The notes beneath the pieces are model-generated. The model did not search any database. It had not been told where the DNA came from and was given only the letters and a program-made list of their open reading frames with translations. From Pedobacter sp. MC2016-15 (lineage in GTDB: Bacteria; Bacteroidota; Bacteroidia; Sphingobacteriales; Sphingobacteriaceae), in contig NZ_JAPIVS010000007.1 of NCBI RefSeq assembly GCF_026239695.1, positions 124,001 through 188,000 on the forward strand: DNA of 64,000 nt, read 5' to 3'. Both the position numbers and the translations under genes were made by a program. Shown piece after piece: positions 17,501-25,400 of the stretch (within the stretch, counting starts at the first letter, position 1; each line of letters opens with the position of its first letter).

Positions 17501-18863
17501 ACTCAGCTATGTCTGTGAACGTCTGCTGCCCAATCTGTCACAAACCTATGACGAGATCAGTAGCCTGCTGCATGGATTATCCGGCGGATATATCGCAGCG
17601 GGTCCAAGTGGGGCACCTACACGTGGCATGGCACATATCCTGCCTACGGGACGTAATTTTTATAGCGTTGATCCCCGTGCACTGCCATCGCAGGCCGCCT
17701 GGCAAGTGGGCCAGCAACTGGCCAATGAAGTGCTGGAACGCCATCTCAGGGAAAAAGGTTTCCACCCTGAAAGTGTTGCCATCAGCATCTGGGGAACAAG
17801 TGCAATGCGTACACAGGGCGATGATGTGGCAGAGATATTAGCCTTAATGGGAGTCAGGCCTGTATGGCAGCCGGAAAGCAGGAGGGTAGTGGGGCTCGAA
17901 CTGATCTCCACCGAAGAACTGAAGCGCCCGAGGATAGATGTCACTACAAGGATCAGCGGTTTCTTCAGAGACGCGTTTCCTCATCTGGTGGATCTGATCG
18001 ATGAGGCTGTTCAGATGGTGATTGCACAGGAAGAGGAGCCTGCAGAAGATAACTTTGTAAGAAAACATTATATAAAAGACCTGGAGGAATTACAGTCCGC
18101 AGACCTCTCCCTGGAGCAGGCAGAAGAAAAAGCCGCTTACCGGATCTTTGGCTCGCCGCCGGGAAGTTACGGTGCGGGTATACTAGAAATGGTGCAGGAA
18201 CGAAACTGGCATTCTGATGCTGATTTCGCGTCAACGTATATCAATTGGGGTGGATATGCCTATGGTAAAAATGTTAGCGGTGTTGACGCGAGAGATGAAT
18301 TTAAAAAGCGGCTGGCTACCGTAGAAGTTGCGCTGCATAATCAGGATAACCGGGAGCATGATATCTTTGACAGTGATGATTACCTGCAGTTTCATGGAGG
18401 AATGATTGCTTCAATCCGCAGTCTTTCAGGCAAGCAGCCTAAAAGTTATTTCGGAGATACCCAGAATCCCGACAGGACTGTTGTGCGAGACCTGAAGGAA
18501 GAAGTACAACGTGTATTCCGCTCAAGGGTGGTAAACCCCAAGTGGCTTGAAAGTATAAAAAAACATGGGTACAAGGGAGGATTAGAACTGACTACAACTG
18601 TAGATTATATATTCGGTTATGATGCAACAGCTCAGGTAGTTGACGACTGGATGTATCAGCAACTAACAGAAACTTATGCCCTGGATAAGGAAATGCAGGA
18701 GTTTTTTGCGAAAAACAATCCATGGGCACTACATGCCATCACCGAAAGATTGCTGGAAGCTGTACAGCGTGAGATGTGGAGTGCCTCTCCGGAAACGCTG
18801 GAAGCCCTGAAACAGCTCTACTTACACAGTGAAACATTATTGGAAGAACGAAACGAAGTTTAA
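14589..18863 (+). CDS. cobN: Cobaltochelatase subunit CobN with N-terminal 2Fe-2S ferredoxin-like domain
   Basis: CobN is the large subunit of the ATP-dependent chelatase that inserts cobalt into hydrogenobyrinic acid a,c-diamide in aerobic B12 synthesis. The 1424-residue protein has two parts. Residues 1-130 are a thioredoxin-like 2Fe-2S ferredoxin domain with six cysteines, C29, C33, C34, C35, C70 and C74, in YCYNACCCGRT and TKGGCLGPC. Residues 145-1424 are CobN proper, starting IVFLSHADTDL and including HVGKHGTLEWLPGK (metal and porphyrin region) and the C-terminal GGLELTTTVDYIFGYDATA. Classical CobN proteins are about 1250-1300 residues without the ferredoxin part. It is first in an operon with the chelatase ATPase (1-bp gap). 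A redox or iron-sensing role for the extra domain is inference. Confidence 0.93.
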   Translation: MGEIKRQRVTRADGKAINLVQRRGHLSYCYNACCCGRTDRGYSAVPVDLYKSEWLRRKLRNVVHMTKGGCLGPCTLANVVTLLFDGHSVWFHSINSDWQVTAIFDYIDSMVAADGFQVPPAELSEYVFQFYTWKGTEAPSISGPADQAKEGIVFLSHADTDLLSLHQSLQFLPEEFPQTLGINLLAVKSDAHMAQLLDREIAGAKIIILRILGRPSTIPGFSELVSRVKKQGQHLILVSGTSDFNPEYAAVSTVPPDVLQETLNYLDAGGQGNMVSMLQFLSDRLLMTGFGFDAPVILPQHGIYHPELPENPSFEDWQQRRNASWATVGITFYRAHYMSGNTSFIDALIRSLEDRSLNVLPVYTASLKSTDADSGWPNAFQFFNSGTKVVIDVLINTVSFAMQDGNATSAAENILSKLDVPILQAITSGMGRGSWESSSRGLNPLDTAMNVAIPEFDGRIITVPVSFKEKGKDARGYESVEDRIDRVAGLAVRFARLKHLPNRAKKIAFVFTNSSSKASQIGNAVGLDAPESLMMMLRAMQAEGYDIDALPDSGTQLIHDLVNRCSYDETYLTPQQLENAVGQVSFSQYAAWFRELPVELQKKIEKQWGPAPGKSYIHNDHIAFAGLEYGNAMVALQPPRGYGMDPDAIYHQPDLAPTHHYHAFYKWLRNDWGADAIVHVGKHGTLEWLPGKSIGLSENCFPDAFLADLPLFYPFIINDPGEGSQAKRRAHAIVVDHLTPAMTSADSYGELAMLTQLVDEYYQVETLDPSKLPLLQHQIWNLIKQTNLDKDLSVMLQRDHGDHKHEWDDEMTPEGIPVSITEMDGKDIAHLIEDIDGYLCELGAAQIRNGLHTLGQAPVGIALTDMLASLTRLSNIGVPGLPPQIAALFDFDFNALLDKKGQRLLQVPERFKLLAGRPVVTAADALEVIAELGNHLFQLLEKYHFNPASVQEVYQETFGKSTPVRAEIVAVLSYVCERLLPNLSQTYDEISSLLHGLSGGYIAAGPSGAPTRGMAHILPTGRNFYSVDPRALPSQAAWQVGQQLANEVLERHLREKGFHPESVAISIWGTSAMRTQGDDVAEILALMGVRPVWQPESRRVVGLELISTEELKRPRIDVTTRISGFFRDAFPHLVDLIDEAVQMVIAQEEEPAEDNFVRKHYIKDLEELQSADLSLEQAEEKAAYRIFGSPPGSYGAGILEMVQERNWHSDADFASTYINWGGYAYGKNVSGVDARDEFKKRLATVEVALHNQDNREHDIFDSDDYLQFHGGMIASIRSLSGKQPKSYFGDTQNPDRTVVRDLKEEVQRVFRSRVVNPKWLESIKKHGYKGGLELTTTVDYIFGYDATAQVVDDWMYQQLTETYALDKEMQEFFAKNNPWALHAITERLLEAVQREMWSASPETLEALKQLYLHSETLLEERNEV

Positions 18864-18864
18864 T

Positions 18865-20769
18865 ATGAATTATCCATTTTCAGCGATAGTAGGACAGGAA
18901 AAACTTAAAAAAGCTTTGCTGTTGTGTGCCATCAATCCCGGCGTCGGTGGTCTGCTGATCCAGGGTGATAAAGGCACAGCTAAAAGTACTGCTGCCCGTG
19001 CCCTGGCAGAGGTGGTGCCACCGATCACTAAAGCGGCAGACTGTCAGTTTAACTGTGCGGAGGAGCAACCTCTGGACATCTGTCTGAGCTGTAAGGACAA
19101 TGAAAGAACAATGCTGCAAGTGCAGGTTCCTTTCATCAACTTACCCATTGGTGCTACTGAGGAAAGAGTGATTGGCAGTATTGACCTGGAGGGTATTCTG
19201 GCCGAAAAGAAAAAGAAGTTTCAACCCGGATTGCTGGCTGCAGTTCATCAGGGTATCTTATATATTGACGAAGTGAATTTACTGCCGGACCATTTGGTGG
19301 ATGTATTGCTGGATGTAGCCGCTATGGGTGAAAATATCATCGAGAGGGAAGGGCTTTCGCTGAGCCATCCTTCGCGCTTTACGCTGATTGGTACTATGAA
19401 TCCCGAAGAAGGACAGCTGCGGCCTCAGTTTCTGGACAGGTTTGGGCTGATGGTAACGGTAGAGGCTCCAAATGAAGTGTCAGAAAGAACAGAAGTGGTG
19501 CGCAGGAGGATTGCTTTTGAAAATTCTCCGGCATCCTTTAGTCAGCAATGGGAGCGAAGCCAGGTGAATTTGCAGCAGCGCCTTCTGAAAGCAAAAGAAC
19601 TGTTGCCAGAAGTACAGCTGCAGGATGAACTGCTGACACTGATTAGTGAACTGACGACAGATTCGGGTGTGAGAAGCCTACGTGCGGATATCGTGATGTA
19701 CAAAACGGCTATCACGCTTGCCGCGCTTGACCAGCGTACTGAAGTAACTGCTGCAGATATCCGGGAAGCTGCAGAACTGGCACTTGCTCATCGCAGCCGG
19801 AGAAATGCACCACAATCACCTGCTAATACACCGAAATCATCACCGGATCAATCGCAGGCCGACAGAACCTCCCCTGCCCCCGAGCAGAGGGCTGCCGATA
19901 GCTCTGAGCCTGCTGACCTTAAAAACAATACACCACCTACAACAAATCGTAATGAAGGAGAAGCCGATGAGCAAATATTTGATGCTGCTGGAGCCATTAT
20001 CCTGCCACCTATACAGGGGTTGAACACTAGATCTGAAAAAGCGGGCAAGCGAACTGTTGCCCCTGACACCAAAAGGGGCGCATATATAAGGCCGCTGCCC
20101 TTACAGAATGGATCAGGTATTGCCCTAGATGCTACAGTAGTACAGGCCTTGCAGAGAGATCCTGAAAAGTTGGACATCACGATGGCCGATCTGCAGCAGA
20201 AACAACGGAAAGGGAAAGTTAGTAACCTGATCCTCTTTGTGGTGGATGCTTCTGGCTCAATGGCCGCCAGTAAAAGGATGGAGGCTGTCAAAGGTACTGT
20301 AATGCAGTTGTTGACAGATGCCTATCAGAAGAGAGATACCGTAGGGGTAATTGCTTTTCGCGGTATATCAGCTCAGGTACTGCTTGAACCAACCCAGAGT
20401 ATTGATCTCGCAGAAGAGGCGATGAGAAGTCTGCCCACAGGTGGACGTACGCCTCTGCCTCATGCCCTGCAAACGGCAATGAAAGTAGCAGAGCAGTTCA
20501 GTAAGAATTATTATCCTTTGCTCATTATCTTAACAGATGGAAAGGCGAATGTAGCCCTCGATGGTGAAGGCGATCCATGGATGCAGACTCTCGACTTAGC
20601 TGGCCGACTCAAAAACAACCAGGTCCAGTCAGTGATCATCAATACTGAATCTAATTTTATCAACTTAAATAAGGCGGAAGAGCTTGCCGAAACTCTGGGT
20701 GCGCAGTACATATCACTGCAGGACATCTCAGAGGAGAACCTGCTACCAATCGTCGGTGATTTATTGTAA
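18865..20769 (+). CDS. ChlI-ChlD type chelatase AAA+/VWA subunit
   Basis: A 634-residue motor subunit for CobN, of magnesium-chelatase ChlI/ChlD type and not the CobS plus CobT pair. Residues 1-310 are the AAA+ ATPase, with Walker A GDKGTAKST (34-42), Walker B ILYIDEVNLL and sensor GTMNPEEGQLRPQFLDRFGL. Residues 310-400 are a proline/serine/acidic linker. Residues 455-634 are a von Willebrand A domain with the MIDAS motif DASGS (D461, S463, S465). The ATG at 18865 is preferred over an in-frame ATG at 18829 that lies inside cobN, because MNYPFSAIVGQEKL is the normal start of the family. It is one base past the cobN stop, so translation is probably coupled. Confidence 0.92.
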   Translation: MNYPFSAIVGQEKLKKALLLCAINPGVGGLLIQGDKGTAKSTAARALAEVVPPITKAADCQFNCAEEQPLDICLSCKDNERTMLQVQVPFINLPIGATEERVIGSIDLEGILAEKKKKFQPGLLAAVHQGILYIDEVNLLPDHLVDVLLDVAAMGENIIEREGLSLSHPSRFTLIGTMNPEEGQLRPQFLDRFGLMVTVEAPNEVSERTEVVRRRIAFENSPASFSQQWERSQVNLQQRLLKAKELLPEVQLQDELLTLISELTTDSGVRSLRADIVMYKTAITLAALDQRTEVTAADIREAAELALAHRSRRNAPQSPANTPKSSPDQSQADRTSPAPEQRAADSSEPADLKNNTPPTTNRNEGEADEQIFDAAGAIILPPIQGLNTRSEKAGKRTVAPDTKRGAYIRPLPLQNGSGIALDATVVQALQRDPEKLDITMADLQQKQRKGKVSNLILFVVDASGSMAASKRMEAVKGTVMQLLTDAYQKRDTVGVIAFRGISAQVLLEPTQSIDLAEEAMRSLPTGGRTPLPHALQTAMKVAEQFSKNYYPLLIILTDGKANVALDGEGDPWMQTLDLAGRLKNNQVQSVIINTESNFINLNKAEELAETLGAQYISLQDISEENLLPIVGDLL

Positions 20770-20788
20770 TTAAACCGAGCCCCAGAAA

Positions 20789-22462
20789 ATGATGTTAGAA
20801 GACCTGTTAAAATCTAGACGTGATACCCGGCATTTTACCAATGAACCTGTGCCTGATGAGGTGCTTGAAAAAGCCCTTCAGGCTGGGCATATGGCTCCTT
20901 CGGTAGGTTTAACCGACGCAACCCGTTATTATGTGATCCGGTCAGCCGAAGTTAAACAGGCCATCAAACAGCTGTTTGACAGTTATAACCGTAAGGCTGA
21001 GGAGCTGATTGAAAACGAGCGACAGAGATCTGCGTATCAGGATTTGAAACTTGAAGGCATCACAGATGCACCTCTGGGACTGGTAGTATGTTATGACCGT
21101 TCCGTTTTAAATGAGTTTACCATCGGTACTGTCGCCAGTAATGATACGATAAAATCTAGTGCAGTTTGTGCTGTGCAGAATATCTGGCTTTCCTTAACGG
21201 AACAAGGATATTCGATGGGCTGGGTATCGATATTGAACTACCATCACTTTAAAAAAATATTGGACCTCCCTGATCATATTGAACCCCTCGGATATTTCTG
21301 TGTGGGCAAACCGGCGACGGATTATGGTCAGCAACCTATGCTTCAACAACTGGGTTGGAAAAATAAATCTGCAAACCCGATCGTAACTGAACTTCATACT
21401 ATTTGTAGTGCTGTGGTTCATGAAAGCAGCAATGCAGCACAGGACGTGCCTGATCATCTTTCAATGCAGCTGAGAGCTGCAATTGACGGTAAAACGAAAC
21501 CTGCAGGTTCATTAGGAATGCTTGAAGATCTGGCGATGCAGATCGGAAGTGTTTTGGGTACCCTCAAACCCAGGATCACTGCTCCTCATTTGGTTGTTTT
21601 TGCGGCTGATCATGGTATTGCTCATCATGGTGTCAGTGCCTATCCACAGGAAGTAACCCGGCAGATGGTCAGTAATTTCCTCGATGGTGGTGCGGCCATC
21701 AATGTTTTTTGCAGGCAGCACGACATTAATCTCAGGGTAGTTGATGCCGGAGTAAATTATGATTTCGCCGGAAATGCAGATCTTACGGTGCACAAAATAG
21801 CGAAAGGCACACAGTCTTTCCTGTATGCTGCAGCGATGTCTGCTGACGAACTGGAACTGTGTTTACAAAAAGGAGCAGAAGTAGTTGCCGCGATCGCAGC
21901 GGCTGGCTGCAATATCATCGGTTTTGGAGAGATGGGTATAGGTAATACTTCCAGTGCCGCGGTACTGATGCATTTGCTTTGTGAACTTCCCCTGCAGGAA
22001 TGTGTAGGAAGGGGAACGGGCCTGAAAGACGAACAATTAAAGAAAAAACAGGAGATTTTACAGCTGGCCATCAGTCGTTATCAGGGTAGTCATCATCCAA
22101 AAGAACTGATGGCTTATTTTGGGGGCTTCGAGATCATGCAGATTGCCGGGGCGATGCTGGAAGCGAAGAAGAAAAATATGCTCATCCTGGTAGATGGCTT
22201 TATCTGTACCGTGGCATACCTTTGCGCTTTCAAATTAAACCCAGAGCTGAAAAGCAATGCCGTCTTCTGCCATCAGTCTGACGAACAGGGTCACCGGATT
22301 TTACTCAAACAGCTGGAAGCTAATCCATTATTGCAGCTGAATCTGCGCCTTGGCGAAGGTACAGGCTGTGCCCTGGCTTTTCCGCTGCTGAAGAGTGCTG
22401 TAAATTTCTTAAATGACATGGCTAGCTTTGAAAGCGCTGATGTAAGTAAAAGTAGAGATTAA
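20789..22462 (+). CDS. BluB-CobT fusion: DMB synthase and DMB phosphoribosyltransferase
   Basis: One 557-residue chain joins two consecutive steps of lower-ligand metabolism. Residues 1 to about 205 are BluB, the nitroreductase-fold enzyme that makes 5,6-dimethylbenzimidazole from FMNH2 and oxygen: RRDTRHF, HMAPSVGLTDATRYYVI and the YSMGWVSIL block are recognisable. Residues about 225-557 are CobT, which attaches DMB to nicotinate mononucleotide: KPAGSLG, FAADHGIAHHGVSAYP, GFGEMGIGNTSSAA, GRGTGLKD, VDGFICT and RLGEGTG, whose glutamate is the catalytic residue in CobT enzymes. It follows the ChlI-ChlD gene by 19 bp in the same operon. BluB needs oxygen, which fits an aerobic pathway. Either of two adjacent ATGs could be the start. 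Confidence 0.92.
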   Translation: MMLEDLLKSRRDTRHFTNEPVPDEVLEKALQAGHMAPSVGLTDATRYYVIRSAEVKQAIKQLFDSYNRKAEELIENERQRSAYQDLKLEGITDAPLGLVVCYDRSVLNEFTIGTVASNDTIKSSAVCAVQNIWLSLTEQGYSMGWVSILNYHHFKKILDLPDHIEPLGYFCVGKPATDYGQQPMLQQLGWKNKSANPIVTELHTICSAVVHESSNAAQDVPDHLSMQLRAAIDGKTKPAGSLGMLEDLAMQIGSVLGTLKPRITAPHLVVFAADHGIAHHGVSAYPQEVTRQMVSNFLDGGAAINVFCRQHDINLRVVDAGVNYDFAGNADLTVHKIAKGTQSFLYAAAMSADELELCLQKGAEVVAAIAAAGCNIIGFGEMGIGNTSSAAVLMHLLCELPLQECVGRGTGLKDEQLKKKQEILQLAISRYQGSHHPKELMAYFGGFEIMQIAGAMLEAKKKNMLILVDGFICTVAYLCAFKLNPELKSNAVFCHQSDEQGHRILLKQLEANPLLQLNLRLGEGTGCALAFPLLKSAVNFLNDMASFESADVSKSRD

Positions 22463-22482
22463 TCAAAAAGAAGCTTCTCTAC
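22452..22482. terminator. Possible hairpin at the bluB-cobT/cobB convergent junction
   Basis: GTAGAGA and TCTCTAC form a 7-bp stem whose 17-nt loop holds both stop codons. The loop is long and there is no clear U-run, so this is only a weak candidate terminator. Confidence 0.3.
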
Positions 22483-23772
22483 AGTATCAGTTTGGTCTCC
22501 AAAATAAAAATGGAGATAACTGGCCAGTATCTGGTCCGTTTTGAAAACCGGCGTTTGCAATACTTCATTTCTTGCATTCCATACCTGAATATCTTCCTGC
22601 TGTGGAGGCATTTCGATAAAATGAGAATAGTGAAATTCATGCCCCCGGAGTTCTGTGCCTCCAATAGCTACACGTTTGTATCCCAGTGCAAGTTTTTTTT
22701 GCTGCATGCCTGTGGCGATATCTAAAATGCCTGTCATGGGATATTGCTGTCCATCCTCATCTGCGATGTATTGTCCGAGATACATCATTCCACCACATTC
22801 TGCTAGGAATTTGCCACCCTGTTCATGATAACTGAGTAATTGCTTCTTTAAAACAATGTTGTTTGATAAGGATTGAAGATGCAACTCCGGGTATCCTCCC
22901 GGAAAGTAAATCAGGTCTGCCGGAGGCAACACCGCATCCTTTAACGGACTAAAATACTGTACTTCTCCAAGATTGCTCAAAGCACGTATATTCTCGGCAT
23001 AGAGAAAGTTAAAAGCTTCATCTCTGGCAATCAGAATTTTTTTGTTTTTTTTTGGTTTGTGGAAAACCGGAACTGGAACAGTGCGATGAACACTATAGGG
23101 AACTGTAGTAATGCGTATCAGCTCAGTGAGGTCTATATGTTTTTGAATATGCTCAGCTGCCTGTTCAATAATGGCTTCGTGATCGATATCTGAACCTGTT
23201 TTTAATCCCAGATGTCGTGATGGTATCTGCATCCCTTCATTTTTTGGTAAAAATCCCAGAGCAGTAATACCTACATCATCCGCGGCGGCTTTGAGCAGCC
23301 GGTAATGCGATTCATGTTCAACAAAATTGAAGATGACACCGGCGATACATATGTCTGTACGCATAAGCTTAAAACCCAGTAATAATGCAGCAGCAGAATA
23401 AGCCATCCCTTTGGCATTAATGATCAGCACAACGGGAATTTGCAGAAAAGCGGCGAGATCAGCGCTGCTTCCTTCCATCTTTACGGCACCATCAAAAAGT
23501 CCCATCACTCCTTCTGTGATCAATACCTCTGCGTCATTCCCATAATGGTTGTAGGTGGTCCTTAGATGGATATCGTCCATCATAAAACGGTCCAGGTTGA
23601 GGCTTGTTCTTCCTGAAGCGAGTGAATGTAATTTGGGGTCAAGATAATCTGGTCCGCATTTATACGACTGTACCGTCAGCCTGCTGTTACGCAGTGCCCT
23701 GATCAGGCCTAGTGTGACTGTGGTTTTTCCAGCACCACTGTGCGGAGCTGCAACTAAAAACTGAGGCTTCAT
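22459..23772 (-). CDS. cobB: Cobyrinate/hydrogenobyrinate a,c-diamide synthase
   Basis: CobB/CbiA amidates the a and c side chains of the corrin ring with glutamine and ATP, the step that makes the substrate for CobN in the aerobic route. The 437-residue protein has an N-terminal P-loop ATPase domain (VAAPHSGAGKTTVT, residues 7-20, and YKCGPDYLDPKLH) and a C-terminal class I glutamine amidotransferase domain (about 245-437). The nucleophile cysteine is in FLAECGGMMYLG, and FPGGYPELH and the histidines of HEFHYSHF are also visible. The length is as expected (about 435-460). It is transcribed towards the bluB-cobT gene, overlapping its end by 4 bp, and has its own promoter, so it is a separate unit in the same cluster. 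Confidence 0.95.
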   Translation of the reverse strand: MKPQFLVAAPHSGAGKTTVTLGLIRALRNSRLTVQSYKCGPDYLDPKLHSLASGRTSLNLDRFMMDDIHLRTTYNHYGNDAEVLITEGVMGLFDGAVKMEGSSADLAAFLQIPVVLIINAKGMAYSAAALLLGFKLMRTDICIAGVIFNFVEHESHYRLLKAAADDVGITALGFLPKNEGMQIPSRHLGLKTGSDIDHEAIIEQAAEHIQKHIDLTELIRITTVPYSVHRTVPVPVFHKPKKNKKILIARDEAFNFLYAENIRALSNLGEVQYFSPLKDAVLPPADLIYFPGGYPELHLQSLSNNIVLKKQLLSYHEQGGKFLAECGGMMYLGQYIADEDGQQYPMTGILDIATGMQQKKLALGYKRVAIGGTELRGHEFHYSHFIEMPPQQEDIQVWNARNEVLQTPVFKTDQILASYLHFYFGDQTDTVEKLLFD

Positions 23773-23798
23773 CTAATGTTTAATCCGGTTTATGAAGC

Positions 23799-23806
23799 CA
23801 AATATA
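23799..23806 (-). promoter_or_regulatory. -7 promoter element of cobB
   Basis: TATATTTG on the minus strand, exact TAnnTTTG, 26 bp before the cobB ATG. Confidence 0.45.
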
Positions 23807-23879
23807 ACCTGATCGGCATAAGGAATGAAATAATTAAATAAACAGCAAGTTTCGGGTAGTGAGGTAAATTATTCCTCTT

Positions 23880-23887
23880 TACCTTTG
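23880..23887 (+). promoter_or_regulatory. -7 promoter element directly before the AraC-MGMT gene
   Basis: TACCTTTG, exact TAnnTTTG, ends 4 bp before the ATG at 23892. Transcription should start at or next to the A of the start codon, so the mRNA is probably leaderless. Confidence 0.45.
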
Positions 23888-23891
23888 GGAT

Positions 23892-24740
23892 ATGAACAGT
23901 CAGGAAGAAACCAATTTCGGGCGAGTTGCCTCAGCAATTCATTATATCAATACGAATTTTAAAACGCAGCCAGGGCTTGATGAAATTGCAGAGAAGGTGA
24001 ATCTCAGTCCTTTTCATTTTCAAAGGCTTTTTACAGATTGGGCTGGAGTAAGCCCCAAGAAATTTCTGCAGTACCTCACCATTGCACATGCAAAGAAAAT
24101 GCTGAAAGATAGTCAGGCTACACTTTTTGATACCGCATTCGAAAGCGGACTTTCAGGCACAGGAAGATTGCATGACCTGTTCATCAATATTGAGGGGATG
24201 ACCCCGGGAGAGTACAAAAATGGCGGTGAGCAACTACATATCAATTACAGCTTTGCAGATACACTTTTCGGGAGGGCCCTGATCGCCTCTACTTCCAAGG
24301 GTATCTGCTATATTGCTTTAAATGAGGATGAGAATGCCGAGTTTGGCAGCCTGAAGGCAAAGTTCCCGCGGGCGCAATATCAACAGGAGACAGATACATT
24401 TCAGCAGGAGGTACTGCAGCTCTTCGTCCAACACTGGTCACAGCCCCAACAACTTAAGCTGCATCTCAAAGGAACTGATTTCCAGTTAAAAGTTTGGGAA
24501 TCACTGTTGAAGATCCCCCTGGGCCGGTTGAGTACCTACGGGTCTATTGCCGGGAGTATTGGACTTCCTTCTGCTTCAAGGGCAGTGGGCACCGCAGTAG
24601 GGGCAAATCCTGTAGCTTTTTTAATACCTTGTCACCGTGTAATCCAGTCAACCGGTATTTTTGGACAGTACCGCTGGGGCAGCATCCGCAAACAGGCTAT
24701 GATCGGCTGGGAAGCTGCACAGCTAGAAAACAATCATTAG
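23892..24740 (+). CDS. AraC-type HTH fused to O6-methylguanine-DNA methyltransferase
   Basis: A 282-residue Ada-like protein. Residues 10-108 are an AraC-type double HTH (LDEIAEKVNLSPFHFQRLF, then a second HTH ending MTPGEYK). Residues 115-282 are the alkyltransferase: an RNase H-like N-subdomain and the active-site PCHRV with the acceptor cysteine C247, followed by a family-typical GIFGQYRWG. The N-terminal zinc/methylphosphotriester domain of E. coli Ada is absent, so it cannot sense methylphosphotriesters in the known way. It repairs O6-alkylguanine by transferring the alkyl group to C247, and may regulate its own operon. alkB starts 1 bp after its stop. The promoter touches the start codon. 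Confidence 0.92.
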   Translation: MNSQEETNFGRVASAIHYINTNFKTQPGLDEIAEKVNLSPFHFQRLFTDWAGVSPKKFLQYLTIAHAKKMLKDSQATLFDTAFESGLSGTGRLHDLFINIEGMTPGEYKNGGEQLHINYSFADTLFGRALIASTSKGICYIALNEDENAEFGSLKAKFPRAQYQQETDTFQQEVLQLFVQHWSQPQQLKLHLKGTDFQLKVWESLLKIPLGRLSTYGSIAGSIGLPSASRAVGTAVGANPVAFLIPCHRVIQSTGIFGQYRWGSIRKQAMIGWEAAQLENNH

Positions 24741-24741
24741 C

Positions 24742-25341
24742 ATGAACTTATTTAATACCGGCGGGACCGCTAACTTATTACCATATGACGGTGAGAGCTA
24801 TTATTACGGCAAAATCATGTCTGATACGGATGCACAGTATTACCTGCAGAAATTGCTGGATGACATTGCCTGGAAGAATGACGAAGCCGTCATCTTTGGA
24901 AGACATATCATCACAAAGAGAAAAGTTGCCTGGTATGGTGATTCCGACTATTCATATACCTATTCCAATATCACCAAGCAGGCGCTGGAATGGACACCTG
25001 AATTGCTCGCCCTGAAACAGCTTACTGAACAAAAGACCGGAACTGCATTTAATTCCTGCCTGCTCAACTTATACCACGATGGTAATGAGGGAATGGCATG
25101 GCACAGTGATGATGAAAAATCCCTGGGAAAAAATACCAGTATAGCCTCTCTGAGTTTTGGCGCAGAGCGGAAGTTTGCCTTCAAACACAGGGAGAGCAAA
25201 CATACCCTTTCGCTGATGCTGGAAAGCGGGAGCCTGCTGCTGATGAAAGGCGCCACGCAAAGTAACTGGCTCCATCAGTTACCTAAAACCACAAAAGTTA
25301 CCCGCCCCAGGATCAATCTCACCTTTCGGACCATGATTTAG
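24742..25341 (+). CDS. alkB: AlkB-type 2-oxoglutarate/Fe(II) dioxygenase, DNA alkylation repair
   Basis: AlkB oxidatively removes methyl groups from N1-methyladenine and N3-methylcytosine using Fe(II) and 2-oxoglutarate. The 199-residue protein has the double-stranded beta-helix with iron ligands H121 and D123 (AWHSDDE) and H178 (NWLHQLPK), and the 2-oxoglutarate arginines in RPRINLTFR (R188, R190). NLYHDGNEGM precedes the HxD motif as in AlkB/ALKBH2-like proteins. It is the second gene of an operon with the AraC-MGMT gene (1-bp gap), so two complementary alkylation-repair activities are made together. The ATG at 24742 is the first after the upstream stop. Confidence 0.93.
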   Translation: MNLFNTGGTANLLPYDGESYYYGKIMSDTDAQYYLQKLLDDIAWKNDEAVIFGRHIITKRKVAWYGDSDYSYTYSNITKQALEWTPELLALKQLTEQKTGTAFNSCLLNLYHDGNEGMAWHSDDEKSLGKNTSIASLSFGAERKFAFKHRESKHTLSLMLESGSLLLMKGATQSNWLHQLPKTTKVTRPRINLTFRTMI

Positions 25342-25370
25342 GAGGCCACACAAATTGCGCTGATCATTGT

Positions 25371-25378
25371 TATCTTTA
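25371..25378 (+). promoter_or_regulatory. Possible -7 element of the hybrid histidine kinase gene
   Basis: TATCTTTA, one base from TAnnTTTG, 22 bp before the ATG at 25401. Confidence 0.3.
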
Positions 25379-25400
25379 CAGTTCATACCCGATACTGCAC

